From an uncultured Acetatifactor sp. (GTDB lineage: Bacteria; Bacillota; Clostridia; Lachnospirales; Lachnospiraceae), in contig CAJTLR010000006.1 in the NCBI GenBank assembly GCA_910577185.1, forward strand, positions 30,723 through 94,722: a DNA stretch of 64,000 bases, written 5' to 3'. Positions 25,530 to 34,474 of this stretch are shown piece after piece (position 1 is the first letter of the stretch; every line of letters begins with the position of its first letter). Position numbers and translations under genes: made by a program. The notes beneath the pieces were generated by a model that made no database searches, was not told where the DNA came from, and was given only the letters and a program-made list of their open reading frames with translations.

Positions 25530-26708
25530 GTGATAAGACGCAAAGGGGAGGAAAAGGAACTGCAGACGGCGCAGGTATCTGACTTGTGCAGACGCAGGCT
25601 TTTAAATTATGCGGACAGCTTTTTCGAGCTGGCAAAGAGTTACGACGGGGAATTTGAGCCGGAACAGGATAGTCGGGAGACGGTTTTGCTGGAGCACAGA
25701 CTCTGGGAAAACCGCCGGATTATCAGCGGGCATCTGAGTGAAGTGGCGAAGATCATGGCAGAGGCGGCCAGCGAGGTGCTTGCATTTTTGCCCATGGAAG
25801 GAAAAAAGAGAAGAATTCTGGTGCAGGCTCTGGCAGAAGAAGGAATCCGGGTGGAAAATCCCTGCTATCTGCCCAGGGAGGATGGCCGGAGGGCCATTGT
25901 CCTGACAATGAACACCCGGAAGGGGGAGAAGGTGCCCGCGGAAGACGCGGCGGATATGATCTCGGTTCTGCTGGACAAGAGATTCGTGCCTTCGGTGTCC
26001 AGTCCCAGCCTTGTGGAGACGGTTCCGCAGAGCTTTATTCTGGAGGAGGAAGCGGGGTTTTTAGTGCTGACAGGATTTTCCAAAGCCGTAAAGGAGTCCG
26101 AGCCTGTTTCGGGAGATAATTACGCGGTGCTGGAGGCGGAAAAAGGGCGTGTGACGGTGATGCTCTCCGATGGCACGGGCTCCGGGGAGAGGGCGGCCAG
26201 GGACAGCGAGAAGGTGCTGGACCTGATGGAGAAAATGCTGGAGGCAGGCTATGGGATGGACGCGGCCATCAATATGGTGAACACAGCATTGTTTGTGACG
26301 GGGGAGGATGCTAATCATCCCACACTGGATATCTGTGACATCGATCTGTACCAGGGGAGCCTGCAGCTGAGAAAGGTGGGAGGCGCGGTAACTTTTCTGA
26401 AAAGATCCCAGGATGTGGAGCAGATGGCCATGGGAAATCTTCCCCTGGGCATTTTCGGCCAGGTGGAGGTAGAACCGGTATGCAAAAAACTGCAGGATGG
26501 GGACTATTTAATCATGGTTTCCGACGGTGTGGTGGATGCTTTCGGAGGGGAGGAGGGAGAAAATACAATGCTGAGCATCATTGCGGGCATCCAGGACCGC
26601 AATCCCAACGAGATGGCAGAGAGGCTGCTGCGCATCGCGCTCCATGCCAGCGGAGGGAAAATCCAGGACGACATGACAATAGGCGTAATCGGCATATGGG
26701 AGACCTGA
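25530..26708 (+). CDS. spoIIE: Short SpoIIE phosphatase without membrane domain
   Basis: About 392 residues; the GTG at 25530 follows AAAGGGGTGG, and an ATG at 25503 is the alternative. It matches the regulatory region II and PP2C phosphatase region III of SpoIIE (VSGDNYAVLE, MLSDGTGSGERAARDS, NLPLGIFG, VSDGVVDAFGG, QDDMTIGVI), with metal-binding Asp residues kept. The N-terminal ten-helix membrane region of Bacillus SpoIIE (827 residues) is absent, and there is no membrane segment. SpoIIE dephosphorylates SpoIIAA to activate sigma-F in the forespore. Its location between divIC and tilS is the conserved spoIIE site. Confidence 0.88.
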   Translation: MIRRKGEEKELQTAQVSDLCRRRLLNYADSFFELAKSYDGEFEPEQDSRETVLLEHRLWENRRIISGHLSEVAKIMAEAASEVLAFLPMEGKKRRILVQALAEEGIRVENPCYLPREDGRRAIVLTMNTRKGEKVPAEDAADMISVLLDKRFVPSVSSPSLVETVPQSFILEEEAGFLVLTGFSKAVKESEPVSGDNYAVLEAEKGRVTVMLSDGTGSGERAARDSEKVLDLMEKMLEAGYGMDAAINMVNTALFVTGEDANHPTLDICDIDLYQGSLQLRKVGGAVTFLKRSQDVEQMAMGNLPLGIFGQVEVEPVCKKLQDGDYLIMVSDGVVDAFGGEEGENTMLSIIAGIQDRNPNEMAERLLRIALHASGGKIQDDMTIGVIGIWET

Positions 26709-26712
26709 TTTG

Positions 26713-26741
26713 TTGACTTTTTCCGTCTTTTGAGATAACAT
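26713..26741 (+). promoter_or_regulatory. Promoter for tilS-hpt
   Basis: TTGACT (26713-26718), a 17-base spacer and TAACAT (26736-26741). The predicted start of transcription falls at about 26748, which is the tilS start codon itself. Confidence 0.6.
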
Positions 26742-26747
26742 GGACAT

Positions 26748-28226
26748 ATGGACAACTGGCAGGAAACGGAAAAGAAGGTATTTTCCTATATGGAAAAATA
26801 TCATATGGTGGCTCCCGGGGACCACATTGTGGCGGGCGTATCAGGAGGGGCGGACTCCGTCTGCCTTTTATTTTTGCTGCTTGCCTTTGGGGAGAAGAAG
26901 CCCATTTCCCTGGCGGTAGTACATGTGAATCACGGGATTCGTCCGGAGGCCGGAGCCGATGCGGAATTTGTGGAAGGTATCTGCAGGGAAAGGGGAATCC
27001 CCTTTTTCCTGACTACCGCAGATGTGCCGGCCCTGGCGGCCAGGGAAAAGATCTCACCGGAAGATGCGGGGCGGCGGGTGCGGTATGAGGCATTCTGTGA
27101 GGCGGCCCGAAAGATGGGGGGAGCCAGGATTGCGGTAGCGCATAATCTGGACGACAACGCGGAGACTATGCTGTTTCACTTGTTCCGGGGCAGCGGAATC
27201 AGGGGACTGGGGGGAATCCCGCCGGTGCGGGGGGATATCATCCGGCCCATTCTCTGCCTGGAGCGGCGGGAGGTGGAGGCCTATCTGGGAAAAAGGCAGA
27301 TTCCCTGGCGCACGGACAGCACCAACAGCGGGGACGCGTACTGCAGGAACCGTATCCGCCATCATATTCTGCCTTTTGCGGAGCGGGAGATCACGGGCGG
27401 CGTGACGGCGCATATGGGGCAGACCGCGGAAATTCTGCGGGAGACGGAAGCCTATCTGGAGCAGCAGACAAAAAGCGCCCTGGAGGAATGCTGTAAGGCA
27501 GGGGATGGGTATTATGCGGTGGATGCGGAGGGCTTCGGAAAAATCCATTCGGTTTTACAGAAAAGAATCATCCATTTTCTGCTGAAAAAAATGTCGCCCA
27601 CGGGAAAGGATATTGGGGCGGTGCATGTCCGGGACACAATGTCGCTCTTTGAAAAAAAAGAGAACAGATCCATCCGCCTTCCCTTTGGCATTCTGGCACG
27701 GCGCCAGTATGGGGAAGTGATACTGGAGACAGGGGCAGGGGAGGAAATGGGGGGAGCCGGGGCGGATTTTGCCATTGTCCGGCTGACGGAGGAAATATTT
27801 GCGCATCCTGCCGTTTACGATCTGGAAAAGGGGGGAAAGATAGAGTTATTTGGACTTTTTATAAAAAAAGGTCAGGAAGTTCCCCAAAATCAGTATACGA
27901 AATGGTTTGATTATGATAAAATTGAGGAATCCCTGGAGATTCGTACCCGGCGCAGGGGCGATTTCCTCACCATAGCGGATGGAAAAGGCGGCATGGCGCA
28001 TAAGTCCCTGAAGGATTATATGATTGCGGAGAAGATACCCAGGCAGGCCAGGGACAGGATGCCTCTTCTGGTGTCAGGAAGCCATGTGCTGTGGGTGGCA
28101 GGCCACAGAATCAGCGAATACTTTAAGGTAAACGAAAATACGGAACGTATTTTACGGGTAAGACTATTGTCCGGGGAACAAGAAGGGAAGAGCAAAACGG
28201 AGGAGAAAAATGTCGGAACACATTAA
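26748..28226 (+). CDS. tilS: tRNA(Ile)-lysidine synthase
   Basis: A 492-residue enzyme that changes the C34 of tRNA-Ile(CAU) to lysidine, so that AUA is read. The PP-loop ATPase motif GVSGGADSVCLL is intact, with the following HVNHGIRPEAGADAEFV and AVAHNLDDNAETMLFHLFRGSG segments, and a TilS C-terminal domain near residues 385-465. The start gives the family-typical N-terminus but has no clear ribosome site and coincides with the predicted transcription start. It overlaps hpt by 17 bases, so the two are translated together. Confidence 0.95.
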   Translation: MDNWQETEKKVFSYMEKYHMVAPGDHIVAGVSGGADSVCLLFLLLAFGEKKPISLAVVHVNHGIRPEAGADAEFVEGICRERGIPFFLTTADVPALAAREKISPEDAGRRVRYEAFCEAARKMGGARIAVAHNLDDNAETMLFHLFRGSGIRGLGGIPPVRGDIIRPILCLERREVEAYLGKRQIPWRTDSTNSGDAYCRNRIRHHILPFAEREITGGVTAHMGQTAEILRETEAYLEQQTKSALEECCKAGDGYYAVDAEGFGKIHSVLQKRIIHFLLKKMSPTGKDIGAVHVRDTMSLFEKKENRSIRLPFGILARRQYGEVILETGAGEEMGGAGADFAIVRLTEEIFAHPAVYDLEKGGKIELFGLFIKKGQEVPQNQYTKWFDYDKIEESLEIRTRRRGDFLTIADGKGGMAHKSLKDYMIAEKIPRQARDRMPLLVSGSHVLWVAGHRISEYFKVNENTERILRVRLLSGEQEGKSKTEEKNVGTH

Positions 28227-28746
28227 GGTACTTTTGACAGAAGAAGAGGTGGACGCGAAGATTCAGCTGATGGGGGAACAGATCAGCAGGGACTATGCGG
28301 GGAAACAGGTGCATCTGATCTGTGTGCTGAAGGGTGGAAGCTTTTTCATGTGTGAGCTTGCGAAACGGATCACGGTGCCGGTATCCCTGGATTTTATGGC
28401 GGTGTCCAGTTACGGAAGCGGAACAACGTCCGGGGGCGTGGTAAAAATTGTAAAGGACCTGGACGACCCCATCAAGGATAAAAACGTGATTGTGGTGGAA
28501 GATATTGTGGACAGCGGCAGAACTTTGAGCTATCTGCTGGAGATGCTCTGGGCAAGGGGACCGGAATCCCTGAGTCTGTGTACCTTGCTTGACAAGCCGG
28601 AGAGGCGTGTGGTGGATGTGGAGGTGGATTATACCGGTTTCCAGATCCCGGATGAATTTGTGGTGGGATACGGGCTGGACTATGATCAGAGATACCGCAA
28701 TCTGCCTTATATCGGTGTGGTGGAGTTTGACCAGGATCCGGCATAG
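28210..28746 (+). CDS. hpt: Hypoxanthine phosphoribosyltransferase
   Basis: A 178-residue enzyme that makes IMP or GMP from hypoxanthine or guanine and PRPP. The PRPP loop VVEDIVDSGRTLSYL and the CVLKGGSFFMCEL segment are diagnostic. The ATG follows GGAGGAG inside the end of tilS. The tilS-hpt-ftsH order is conserved in Firmicutes. Confidence 0.96.
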   Translation: MSEHIKVLLTEEEVDAKIQLMGEQISRDYAGKQVHLICVLKGGSFFMCELAKRITVPVSLDFMAVSSYGSGTTSGGVVKIVKDLDDPIKDKNVIVVEDIVDSGRTLSYLLEMLWARGPESLSLCTLLDKPERRVVDVEVDYTGFQIPDEFVVGYGLDYDQRYRNLPYIGVVEFDQDPA

Positions 28747-28797
28747 GGGCAGTATAAAGTACAGGCTGGTTCAGAAATAAGCTAGGAGGCTTGCGAG

Positions 28798-30648
28798 TTG
28801 AGGCAGAACAGTAGAGGATTTAATTCGTATTTTCTTTTTATCATGTTGCTTCTGATGGGTGTGGCAGTGCTGACTACCCTGAACGGCGCGGATGACAAGT
28901 ACACCCGGGAACAGTTTGTGAATGACCTGGAGGCCGGAAGGGTGCAGGAGGTGACCGTCAATCCCAACGCGGAGGCGCCCACGGGATATCTGCGGGTGGA
29001 ACTGAAAAACGGTGCCGACATGAAGCTTTATGTGACGGACATTGTGGAGGCGGAAAATCTGGTCAGGTCATATGGTTTTGACCCGCAGGTGAAGGATGTT
29101 CCCAGGGAGGGCTGGGTGCTGACCACCCTGGTGCCCATGCTGATTGTGCTGGCAGTGGGAATTTTTCTCTTCATGATGGTCAATGCCCAGAATGCCGGGG
29201 GCAACAACAGCAAGATGATGAATTTCGGCAAGAGCCGGGCCAGACTGTCCATGGGGGATAAAAATATTACATTTGCGCAGGTGGCAGGACTGAAGGAAGA
29301 AAAGGAAGAGCTGAAAGAGATCGTGGATTTCTTAAAGGCGCCGGGCAAGTACACAAAGGTGGGTGCCAGGATTCCGAAAGGCGTATTGCTGGAGGGACCT
29401 CCCGGAACCGGTAAGACGCTGCTGGCCAAGGCTGTGGCCGGAGAGGCCGGCGTACCTTTTTTCAGCATTTCCGGTTCCGATTTTGTGGAAATGTTTGTGG
29501 GTGTGGGCGCGTCCCGGGTCCGGGACCTGTTTGAGGAGGCCAAGAAGAATTCTCCCTGCATTGTGTTTATCGACGAGATCGACGCGGTGGCAAGGAGGCG
29601 GGGCACCGGTATGGGAGGCGGACATGACGAGCGGGAGCAGACGCTGAACCAGCTGCTGGTGGAGATGGACGGTTTCGGCATCAATGAGGGAATCATTGTC
29701 ATGGCGGCAACCAACAGAGTGGATATTCTGGATCCTGCCATTCTGCGTCCCGGACGTTTTGACAGGAAGGTGGCAGTGGGCACGCCGGATATCAGCGGCA
29801 GGGAAGATATCCTGAAGGTGCATTCCAAAAACAAGCCGCTGGCAGAGGATGTGGATTTAAAACAGGTGGCCCAGACCACGGCAGGCTTTACAGGGGCAGA
29901 CCTGGAAAACCTGATGAATGAAGCCGCCATCAACGCGGCGAAGCAGGGCAAGAATTTTGTGGTGCAGGAAGACATCAGGAAGGCCTTTGTGAAGGTAGGC
30001 ATCGGGGCGGAGAAAAAGAGCCGGGTTATTTCGGAGAAGGAAAAGAAGATCACGGCCTACCATGAGGCAGGGCATGCGATTCTGTTCCATGTGCTGCCGG
30101 ATGTGGGGCCGGTGTACACGGTGTCCATTATTCCCACCGGGGCAGGGGCTGCGGGCTATACCATGCCGCTTCCGGAGAAAGACGAAATGTTCCTGACCAA
30201 AAACCAGATGCTGCAGCAGATCATGGTCTCCCTGGGGGGACGGATTGCGGAGGAAATCATATTCGGGGACATTACCACGGGGGCTTCCAGCGACATCAAG
30301 AAGGCAACCAAAGTGGCGCGCAGGATGGTGACGCGCTACGGCATGTCGGAGAATATCGGCGTAATCTGCTATGATGATGATGATGACGAAGTGTTTATCG
30401 GCCGGGACCTTGCGCATGCGAAGGGGCACAGCGAGTCGGTTTCCGGGGAGATTGACAGGGAAGTCAAATCCATTATCGACGGATGCTACTCCAGGGCCAA
30501 AGGCATTATCCTGGAAAAGGAAAACGTACTGCATGCCTGCGCGAAGCTGCTTTTGGAGAAGGAGAAGATCGGCAGGGAAGAATTTGAGGGATTGTTTGCG
30601 GAAAATCCGGTAAATTCTGTGTCAAGCGGTATTCTGGATGAAATGTGA
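28798..30648 (+). CDS. ftsH: ATP-dependent zinc metalloprotease FtsH
   Basis: A 616-residue membrane AAA+ protease. The TTG start at 28798 follows AGGAGG. There are membrane segments near 10-27 and 108-128. The AAA domain has Walker [14 protein letters not shown] (about residue 201), Walker [10 protein letters not shown] and the Arg-finger region (RPGRFDRKV). The zinc site HEAGH is near 422. It removes misassembled membrane proteins and regulators. It ends shortly before an orphan promoter and a structured repeat array. Confidence 0.97.
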   Translation: MRQNSRGFNSYFLFIMLLLMGVAVLTTLNGADDKYTREQFVNDLEAGRVQEVTVNPNAEAPTGYLRVELKNGADMKLYVTDIVEAENLVRSYGFDPQVKDVPREGWVLTTLVPMLIVLAVGIFLFMMVNAQNAGGNNSKMMNFGKSRARLSMGDKNITFAQVAGLKEEKEELKEIVDFLKAPGKYTKVGARIPKGVLLEGPPGTGKTLLAKAVAGEAGVPFFSISGSDFVEMFVGVGASRVRDLFEEAKKNSPCIVFIDEIDAVARRRGTGMGGGHDEREQTLNQLLVEMDGFGINEGIIVMAATNRVDILDPAILRPGRFDRKVAVGTPDISGREDILKVHSKNKPLAEDVDLKQVAQTTAGFTGADLENLMNEAAINAAKQGKNFVVQEDIRKAFVKVGIGAEKKSRVISEKEKKITAYHEAGHAILFHVLPDVGPVYTVSIIPTGAGAAGYTMPLPEKDEMFLTKNQMLQQIMVSLGGRIAEEIIFGDITTGASSDIKKATKVARRMVTRYGMSENIGVICYDDDDDEVFIGRDLAHAKGHSESVSGEIDREVKSIIDGCYSRAKGIILEKENVLHACAKLLLEKEKIGREEFEGLFAENPVNSVSSGILDEM

Positions 30649-30714
30649 GATTTGTAATGGACAAAATACACAAAAGTGAAAAGAATTTTTTGTTTATTTT
30701 GTTAGTTTTGGGAA

Positions 30715-30743
30715 TTGGCAAAAAGGTGGCTTAATGGTATGAT
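30715..30743 (+). promoter_or_regulatory. Promoter of orphan small transcript
   Basis: TTGGCA (30715-30720), a 17-base spacer and TATGAT (30738-30743), followed by no gene but by a strong terminator about 65 bases further on. Confidence 0.65.
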
Positions 30744-30749
30744 ATTACT

Positions 30750-30840
30750 CGTAACCCCCAATACATTATATAGTTTTTGCTATACCCCATAAGAAATACC
30801 TTCTCTAAAAAGGACAGTCACCCCATGACTGTCCTTTTTA
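30750..30840 (+). ncRNA. Candidate small RNA of about 90 nt downstream of ftsH
   Basis: A promoter at 30715-30743 and an intrinsic terminator (stem AAAAGGACAGTC with GACTGTCCTTTT, 30807-30839) bracket a segment with no open frame. The unpaired part has two C-rich stretches (AACCCCCAA and TACCCCAT), with a third (ACCCCAT) as the terminator loop. C-rich loops of this kind in Firmicute sRNAs such as RsaE/RoxS bind Shine-Dalgarno sequences. The segment matches no RNA I recognise. It could instead be the leader of something lost. Confidence 0.5.
30807..30839 (+). terminator. Terminator of the small transcript
   Basis: A perfect stem of 12-13 bp with loop ACCCCAT and a T-tract. The structured repeat begins at its last T. 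Confidence 0.85.
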
Positions 30841-31088
30841 TGCGCAGGGGTGCATAAGGAAAATTGTTGCTGGCGCAACATGCACCCCGCGCGGCGAGTA
30901 GAGGAGAAGGGCATTCCCCTACTCGATTTTACAGGCCCGTACACAAAGTGCGGCTCCCCGCACTTGGAATTATGCCGCTGAAGCGGCGTACGGGGTGCGC
31001 AGCGAGTAGAGGAAGATGAATCTTCTCTACTCGATTTTGCAGGGGTGCATAAGGAAAATTGTTGCTGGCGCAACATGCACCCCGCGCG
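30840..31088 (+). repeat. Structured repeat, locus 4 (three units, one variant)
   Basis: Unit 1 (30840-30925) has both stems: GGGGTGCAT/ATGCACCCC and CGAGTAG/CTACTCG. Unit 2 (30932-31033) is a divergent form. Its outer stem CCCGTAC/GTACGGG encloses two hairpins (AAGTGCGG/CCGCACTT and GCCGC-TGAA-GCGGC), giving a three-way junction, followed by a stem-2 homologue. Unit 3 (31039-31088) has stem 1 only. This is the longest array in the window and fills the space between the small transcript and the MATE gene. Confidence 0.8.
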
Positions 31089-31108
31089 CATTTTTTCAAC
31101 GACATGGA

Positions 31109-32437
31109 TTATCTGCTTTTTTCCAGATGTTTCAGATAAAGGATTCCCGTGATATCCGCAAGAACCCAGCCGATGGGAATGGCGCTCCAGATACCGGTCA
31201 CGCCGATTTGCGGGATGGGAGCCAGCACATAGGCCAGAATAACCCTTGTGCCCAGGGAAATGATGGTGAGCACCAGGGACATTTCCGGCCGGTTGATGCC
31301 GCGGTAGTAGCCGTACAGCAGGAACAGCACCCCGATCCCGCAGTAGAAAGCGCCTTCCACCCGCAGATATCCTGCGCCGATGGCGATAATGGCGGTTTTT
31401 GCGGGATCGATGAACAGCAGCATCAGATAAGGGGCCAGGACAAAGACCAGAAGGGATATGGCCACGCAGAATGCCATGGATACCCTGACGGCGCTTTTCA
31501 TGCCCTGCCGTACCCTTGCATTCTCACCGGCTCCGTGGTTCTGGGAAATGAACAGGGAAAAGGCATTGCCGAATTCCTGGGCGGGCATGTAGGCAAAGGA
31601 ATCGATTTTCACGGCGGCGGCAAATGCGGCCATCACCTGCGCGCCGAAGCTGTTTACCAGTCCCTGGATCATCAGAATTCCGAAATTCATCACGGACTGC
31701 TGGATGGAGGAGGAAAATGCAAAGCGGAGAATTTCCACCGCCGTATCTTTGGAAAAAGAAAAGCGCCGGAGGTCAAAGCGCAGATTCGGCTCCTTCATCC
31801 AGGTATATGCCATAAGACCCATGCCCGACAGCGCCTGGGCAATCACGGTTGCGGCCGCTGCCCCTGCGATGCCCCACTTGCATGCCACTACAAAGACAAT
31901 GTCCAGCACCACATTCAGCAGGGCCGTGGCGCCCAGAAAATAAAGAGGAACCACCGAGTTACCCACGGCCCGCAGGAGATAGGTGAAGTAATTATAGAAA
32001 AATACAAAAATAAGTCCCATGAAAATAATCCAGACATAAGTATGCATCATTTCCAGAAGTTCTGCCGGAACCTGCAGAAGGCGCAGGATGGGATCACAGA
32101 ACAGCATCACCAGCACATTGAGCAGCAGGGTGGCCCCTCCGGTGAGAAGGAAGGACAGCCGCATGCAGTCTTTCATTTTTGTCTCCTCTTTTTTCCCGAA
32201 ATAATAGGAAAAAAGGGCGCCGCTTCCCATGCACATACCGATCAGAATGGATGTGAGAAAGGTCATCAGGGTGTAGGCGGAGCCCACTGCCGCCAGGGCA
32301 TCCGGGCCCAGGAACCGGCCTACGATAAGGGAATCGGCGATATTGTAAAATTGCTGGAGGAGATTGCCCAGTATCATGGGGCCTGCGAAAAGAAGCATGT
32401 TTCTGGTTACGTTTCCCTGGGTCAGATCTTTTTTCAT
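31109..32437 (-). CDS. MATE family efflux transporter
   Basis: A 442-residue protein with about 12 hydrophobic segments in two similar halves. It has the MATE-typical start (GPMILGNLLQQFYNIADSLIVGRFLG) and the second-half equivalent (FGAQVMAAFAAAVKIDSFAYMPAQEFG). It probably exports drugs or metabolites against Na+ or H+. The ATG at 32437 is about 13 bases from its GGAG site, which is long. It is divergent from a two-component operon. Confidence 0.92.
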   Translation of the reverse strand: MKKDLTQGNVTRNMLLFAGPMILGNLLQQFYNIADSLIVGRFLGPDALAAVGSAYTLMTFLTSILIGMCMGSGALFSYYFGKKEETKMKDCMRLSFLLTGGATLLLNVLVMLFCDPILRLLQVPAELLEMMHTYVWIIFMGLIFVFFYNYFTYLLRAVGNSVVPLYFLGATALLNVVLDIVFVVACKWGIAGAAAATVIAQALSGMGLMAYTWMKEPNLRFDLRRFSFSKDTAVEILRFAFSSSIQQSVMNFGILMIQGLVNSFGAQVMAAFAAAVKIDSFAYMPAQEFGNAFSLFISQNHGAGENARVRQGMKSAVRVSMAFCVAISLLVFVLAPYLMLLFIDPAKTAIIAIGAGYLRVEGAFYCGIGVLFLLYGYYRGINRPEMSLVLTIISLGTRVILAYVLAPIPQIGVTGIWSAIPIGWVLADITGILYLKHLEKSR

Positions 32438-32548
32438 ATGCGTTCATTGTCTCCGTTTGTGCGTGATGTCTCCGGGGTCAGGGCCGGGGCGGGGGTTTCC
32501 TTTCCGGCTTCCCCGGATGAAATGAACCGGGGCTGCCGCCGTATTTCC

Positions 32549-32577
32549 AGTATAGCATTAAGAGAGGAATCATGCAA
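32549..32577 (-). promoter_or_regulatory. Promoter for the MATE gene
   Basis: On the minus strand, TTGCAT (32577-32572), a 17-base spacer and TATACT (32554-32549). On the plus strand, TTGCAA near 32633 and TATACT about 19 bases on may serve the two-component operon. The 287-base spacer holds nothing else recognisable. Confidence 0.6.
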
Positions 32578-32724
32578 TGGAGGCAGGGATTTTACGAAAA
32601 ATGGATTTGCTGCCGGAAGCGGGACGAATCGTTGCAAAAATGATGCAATGTGGGGTTATACTGACAACAAGAAGACTTTCAGGGCAGGGCACTGGCGCCT
32701 GGCGAGGCGGGAAAGGAGATGTCA

Positions 32725-33822
32725 GTGAGGAAGAGGTGGATGTCAATGCCGGCAATGGCCTGTGTCTGCATATGTCTGCTGCCGTTGGGAAGGGTTTCGG
32801 CCCAGGGCGAGGCGGTGAAGGTACTGGCACAGAAGTACCAGGCATATCAGGCATGTTTTTCGGCCATAGAAAGTGTGGAGGACGTGGAGGCAAACGGGTA
32901 TGAAAAGATGGAATCCCAGAGTTTTCCGGTGGTGCTGGAGAGCTTCGGGGAGGAGGAACTGACTTTTCTGCCCATTATGCACCGGGAGTACCACAGGCTG
33001 GCAGTGCTGATTGCAGACAGTGAGGGAAAGGTTCTTTACAAGACGGACCAGCTGGAGACAAATTACAAATATCTGGAGCAGCTGGAACAGCCTACAAAGG
33101 ATATTGCCGCGGTGTCTTTTCAGGATCTGAACCATGACGGACTGACGGATATTGTGCTGATTACCAACTGTGAGAACGGTGAGGGAGAATATGCGGGACA
33201 GACTTTTAAGGTGGGGGATGTGCTTTTCCAGAGGGAGGGACAGTTTTACCGTGACTGGAGAATCTCCGATAAAATAAACCGCTTCAGCATGAACAAGAGC
33301 GCGGATTTTATTGCTTCTTATGTGAGGGATGGGAATTCCACGGAAGTGCTGTACACGGCAACCACACTGGAGGAACTGCTGGACAACGGATTCCGGATTA
33401 TTGAGGAGCAGAATTATCTGCGCACTTTTGAGAAGCAGGGAAAACTCCGGGTGGTGCCGGGTGTTTTAAGCATGGCGGAATATGATGTGTTTATGATTTA
33501 CCTGGTGAATGAACAGGGATATATTGTGTGGAGTTTTCAGCCCATGGAGGATTATGACAATCTCTATGCCCTGAAGGGAATGACCTGCAGGGATCTGGAC
33601 GGGGATGGCATGAAGGACATTCTGGTGCTGGCCAGATACAGTTATTCCGGGCCGGAGGGTGAGCTTGCCATCGACACAAAGTGCCATATTTATTACCAGC
33701 GCACGGATGGATTCGCGGAGGACACGGATTTTTCCGGGAGCTATCAGTGCACGGAACTGGATACGGTGGGAGAACTGGTGTGGAGTATCAGGGATTACTG
33801 GGGGTGGACAAAAGAGGAATGA
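32725..33822 (+). CDS. Secreted VCBS/FG-GAP-like protein, first gene of two-component operon
   Basis: About 365 residues with a signal peptide of about 27 residues. GTG 32725 is preferred because AAAGGAG is six bases away, whereas the ATG at 32719 overlaps that site. Two calcium-binding-like segments, DLNHDGLTDI (about 135) and DLDGDGMKDI (about 291), resemble FG-GAP/VCBS blades of a beta-propeller. The stop overlaps the response regulator start (ATGA). By position it may be an external sensor or partner of the histidine kinase. Confidence 0.75.
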   Translation: MRKRWMSMPAMACVCICLLPLGRVSAQGEAVKVLAQKYQAYQACFSAIESVEDVEANGYEKMESQSFPVVLESFGEEELTFLPIMHREYHRLAVLIADSEGKVLYKTDQLETNYKYLEQLEQPTKDIAAVSFQDLNHDGLTDIVLITNCENGEGEYAGQTFKVGDVLFQREGQFYRDWRISDKINRFSMNKSADFIASYVRDGNSTEVLYTATTLEELLDNGFRIIEEQNYLRTFEKQGKLRVVPGVLSMAEYDVFMIYLVNEQGYIVWSFQPMEDYDNLYALKGMTCRDLDGDGMKDILVLARYSYSGPEGELAIDTKCHIYYQRTDGFAEDTDFSGSYQCTELDTVGELVWSIRDYWGWTKEE

Positions 33823-34472
33823 TCAAGATACTGATTGTGGATGACGAAAAACCGATCTGCGACCTGATTGATATCAACTTGTCGGCGGCGGGATACCAGT
33901 GTAAGACTGTGCAGGATGGACTGGAGGCGCTGGATCTGATCGAGTCGGAGAATTTTGACCTGATTTTGCTGGACATTATGCTTCCGGGGGCAGATGGATT
34001 TGACATAATGGAATATATCAGGCCCCTGAAGGTGCCGGTGATTTTCATCACGGCCAGACATGAGGTGAAGGACCGGGTGAAGGGGCTGAAGCTGGGGGCC
34101 GAGGATTATCTTGTGAAGCCTTTTGACGTGGTGGAGCTGATAGCCCGGGTGGAGGTGGTTCTGCGGCGCTATAACAAGACGGAGACCATTCTCACCGCAG
34201 GGGACGTGGTGGTGGATACGGAGGCCCGGAAAGTGACCAGGGCGGGGAAGCCTGTGGTGCTGACCAACAAGGAATATGGGCTGCTGGTATTATTCATCAG
34301 CAATAAAAACATAGCATTGTTTCGTGAAAATCTGTATGAAAAAGTGTGGGGGGACGAGTATCTGGCAGACAGCCGCACCCTGGACCTGCATGTTCAGAGG
34401 CTGCGCAGGAAGATGGGCTGGGAGGAGAATCTGGTGGCGGTGTATAAGATAGGCTACCGGCTGGAAATCTGA
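33819..34472 (+). CDS. OmpR-family response regulator
   Basis: A 217-residue protein with a receiver domain (VDDE near the N-terminus, phospho-acceptor D52 in LLDIMLPGADG, Lys in LVKPFD) and a C-terminal winged helix (about 125-217) with SRTLDLHVQRLRRK. It is translated by ATGA overlap from the upstream gene, and the kinase gene follows two bases after its stop. It probably controls envelope genes, including its own operon. Confidence 0.95.
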   Translation: MIKILIVDDEKPICDLIDINLSAAGYQCKTVQDGLEALDLIESENFDLILLDIMLPGADGFDIMEYIRPLKVPVIFITARHEVKDRVKGLKLGAEDYLVKPFDVVELIARVEVVLRRYNKTETILTAGDVVVDTEARKVTRAGKPVVLTNKEYGLLVLFISNKNIALFRENLYEKVWGDEYLADSRTLDLHVQRLRRKMGWEENLVAVYKIGYRLEI

Positions 34473-34474
34473 CT

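Noticed and set aside
30840..31088. CRISPR array at the repeat cluster
   Set aside because: The units are not regularly spaced, differ in sequence and length, and no cas genes are present.
31016..32728. Long plus-strand open frame opposite the MATE transporter
   Set aside because: It is antisense to a clear membrane transporter; its translation is His/Gln-rich low-complexity sequence.
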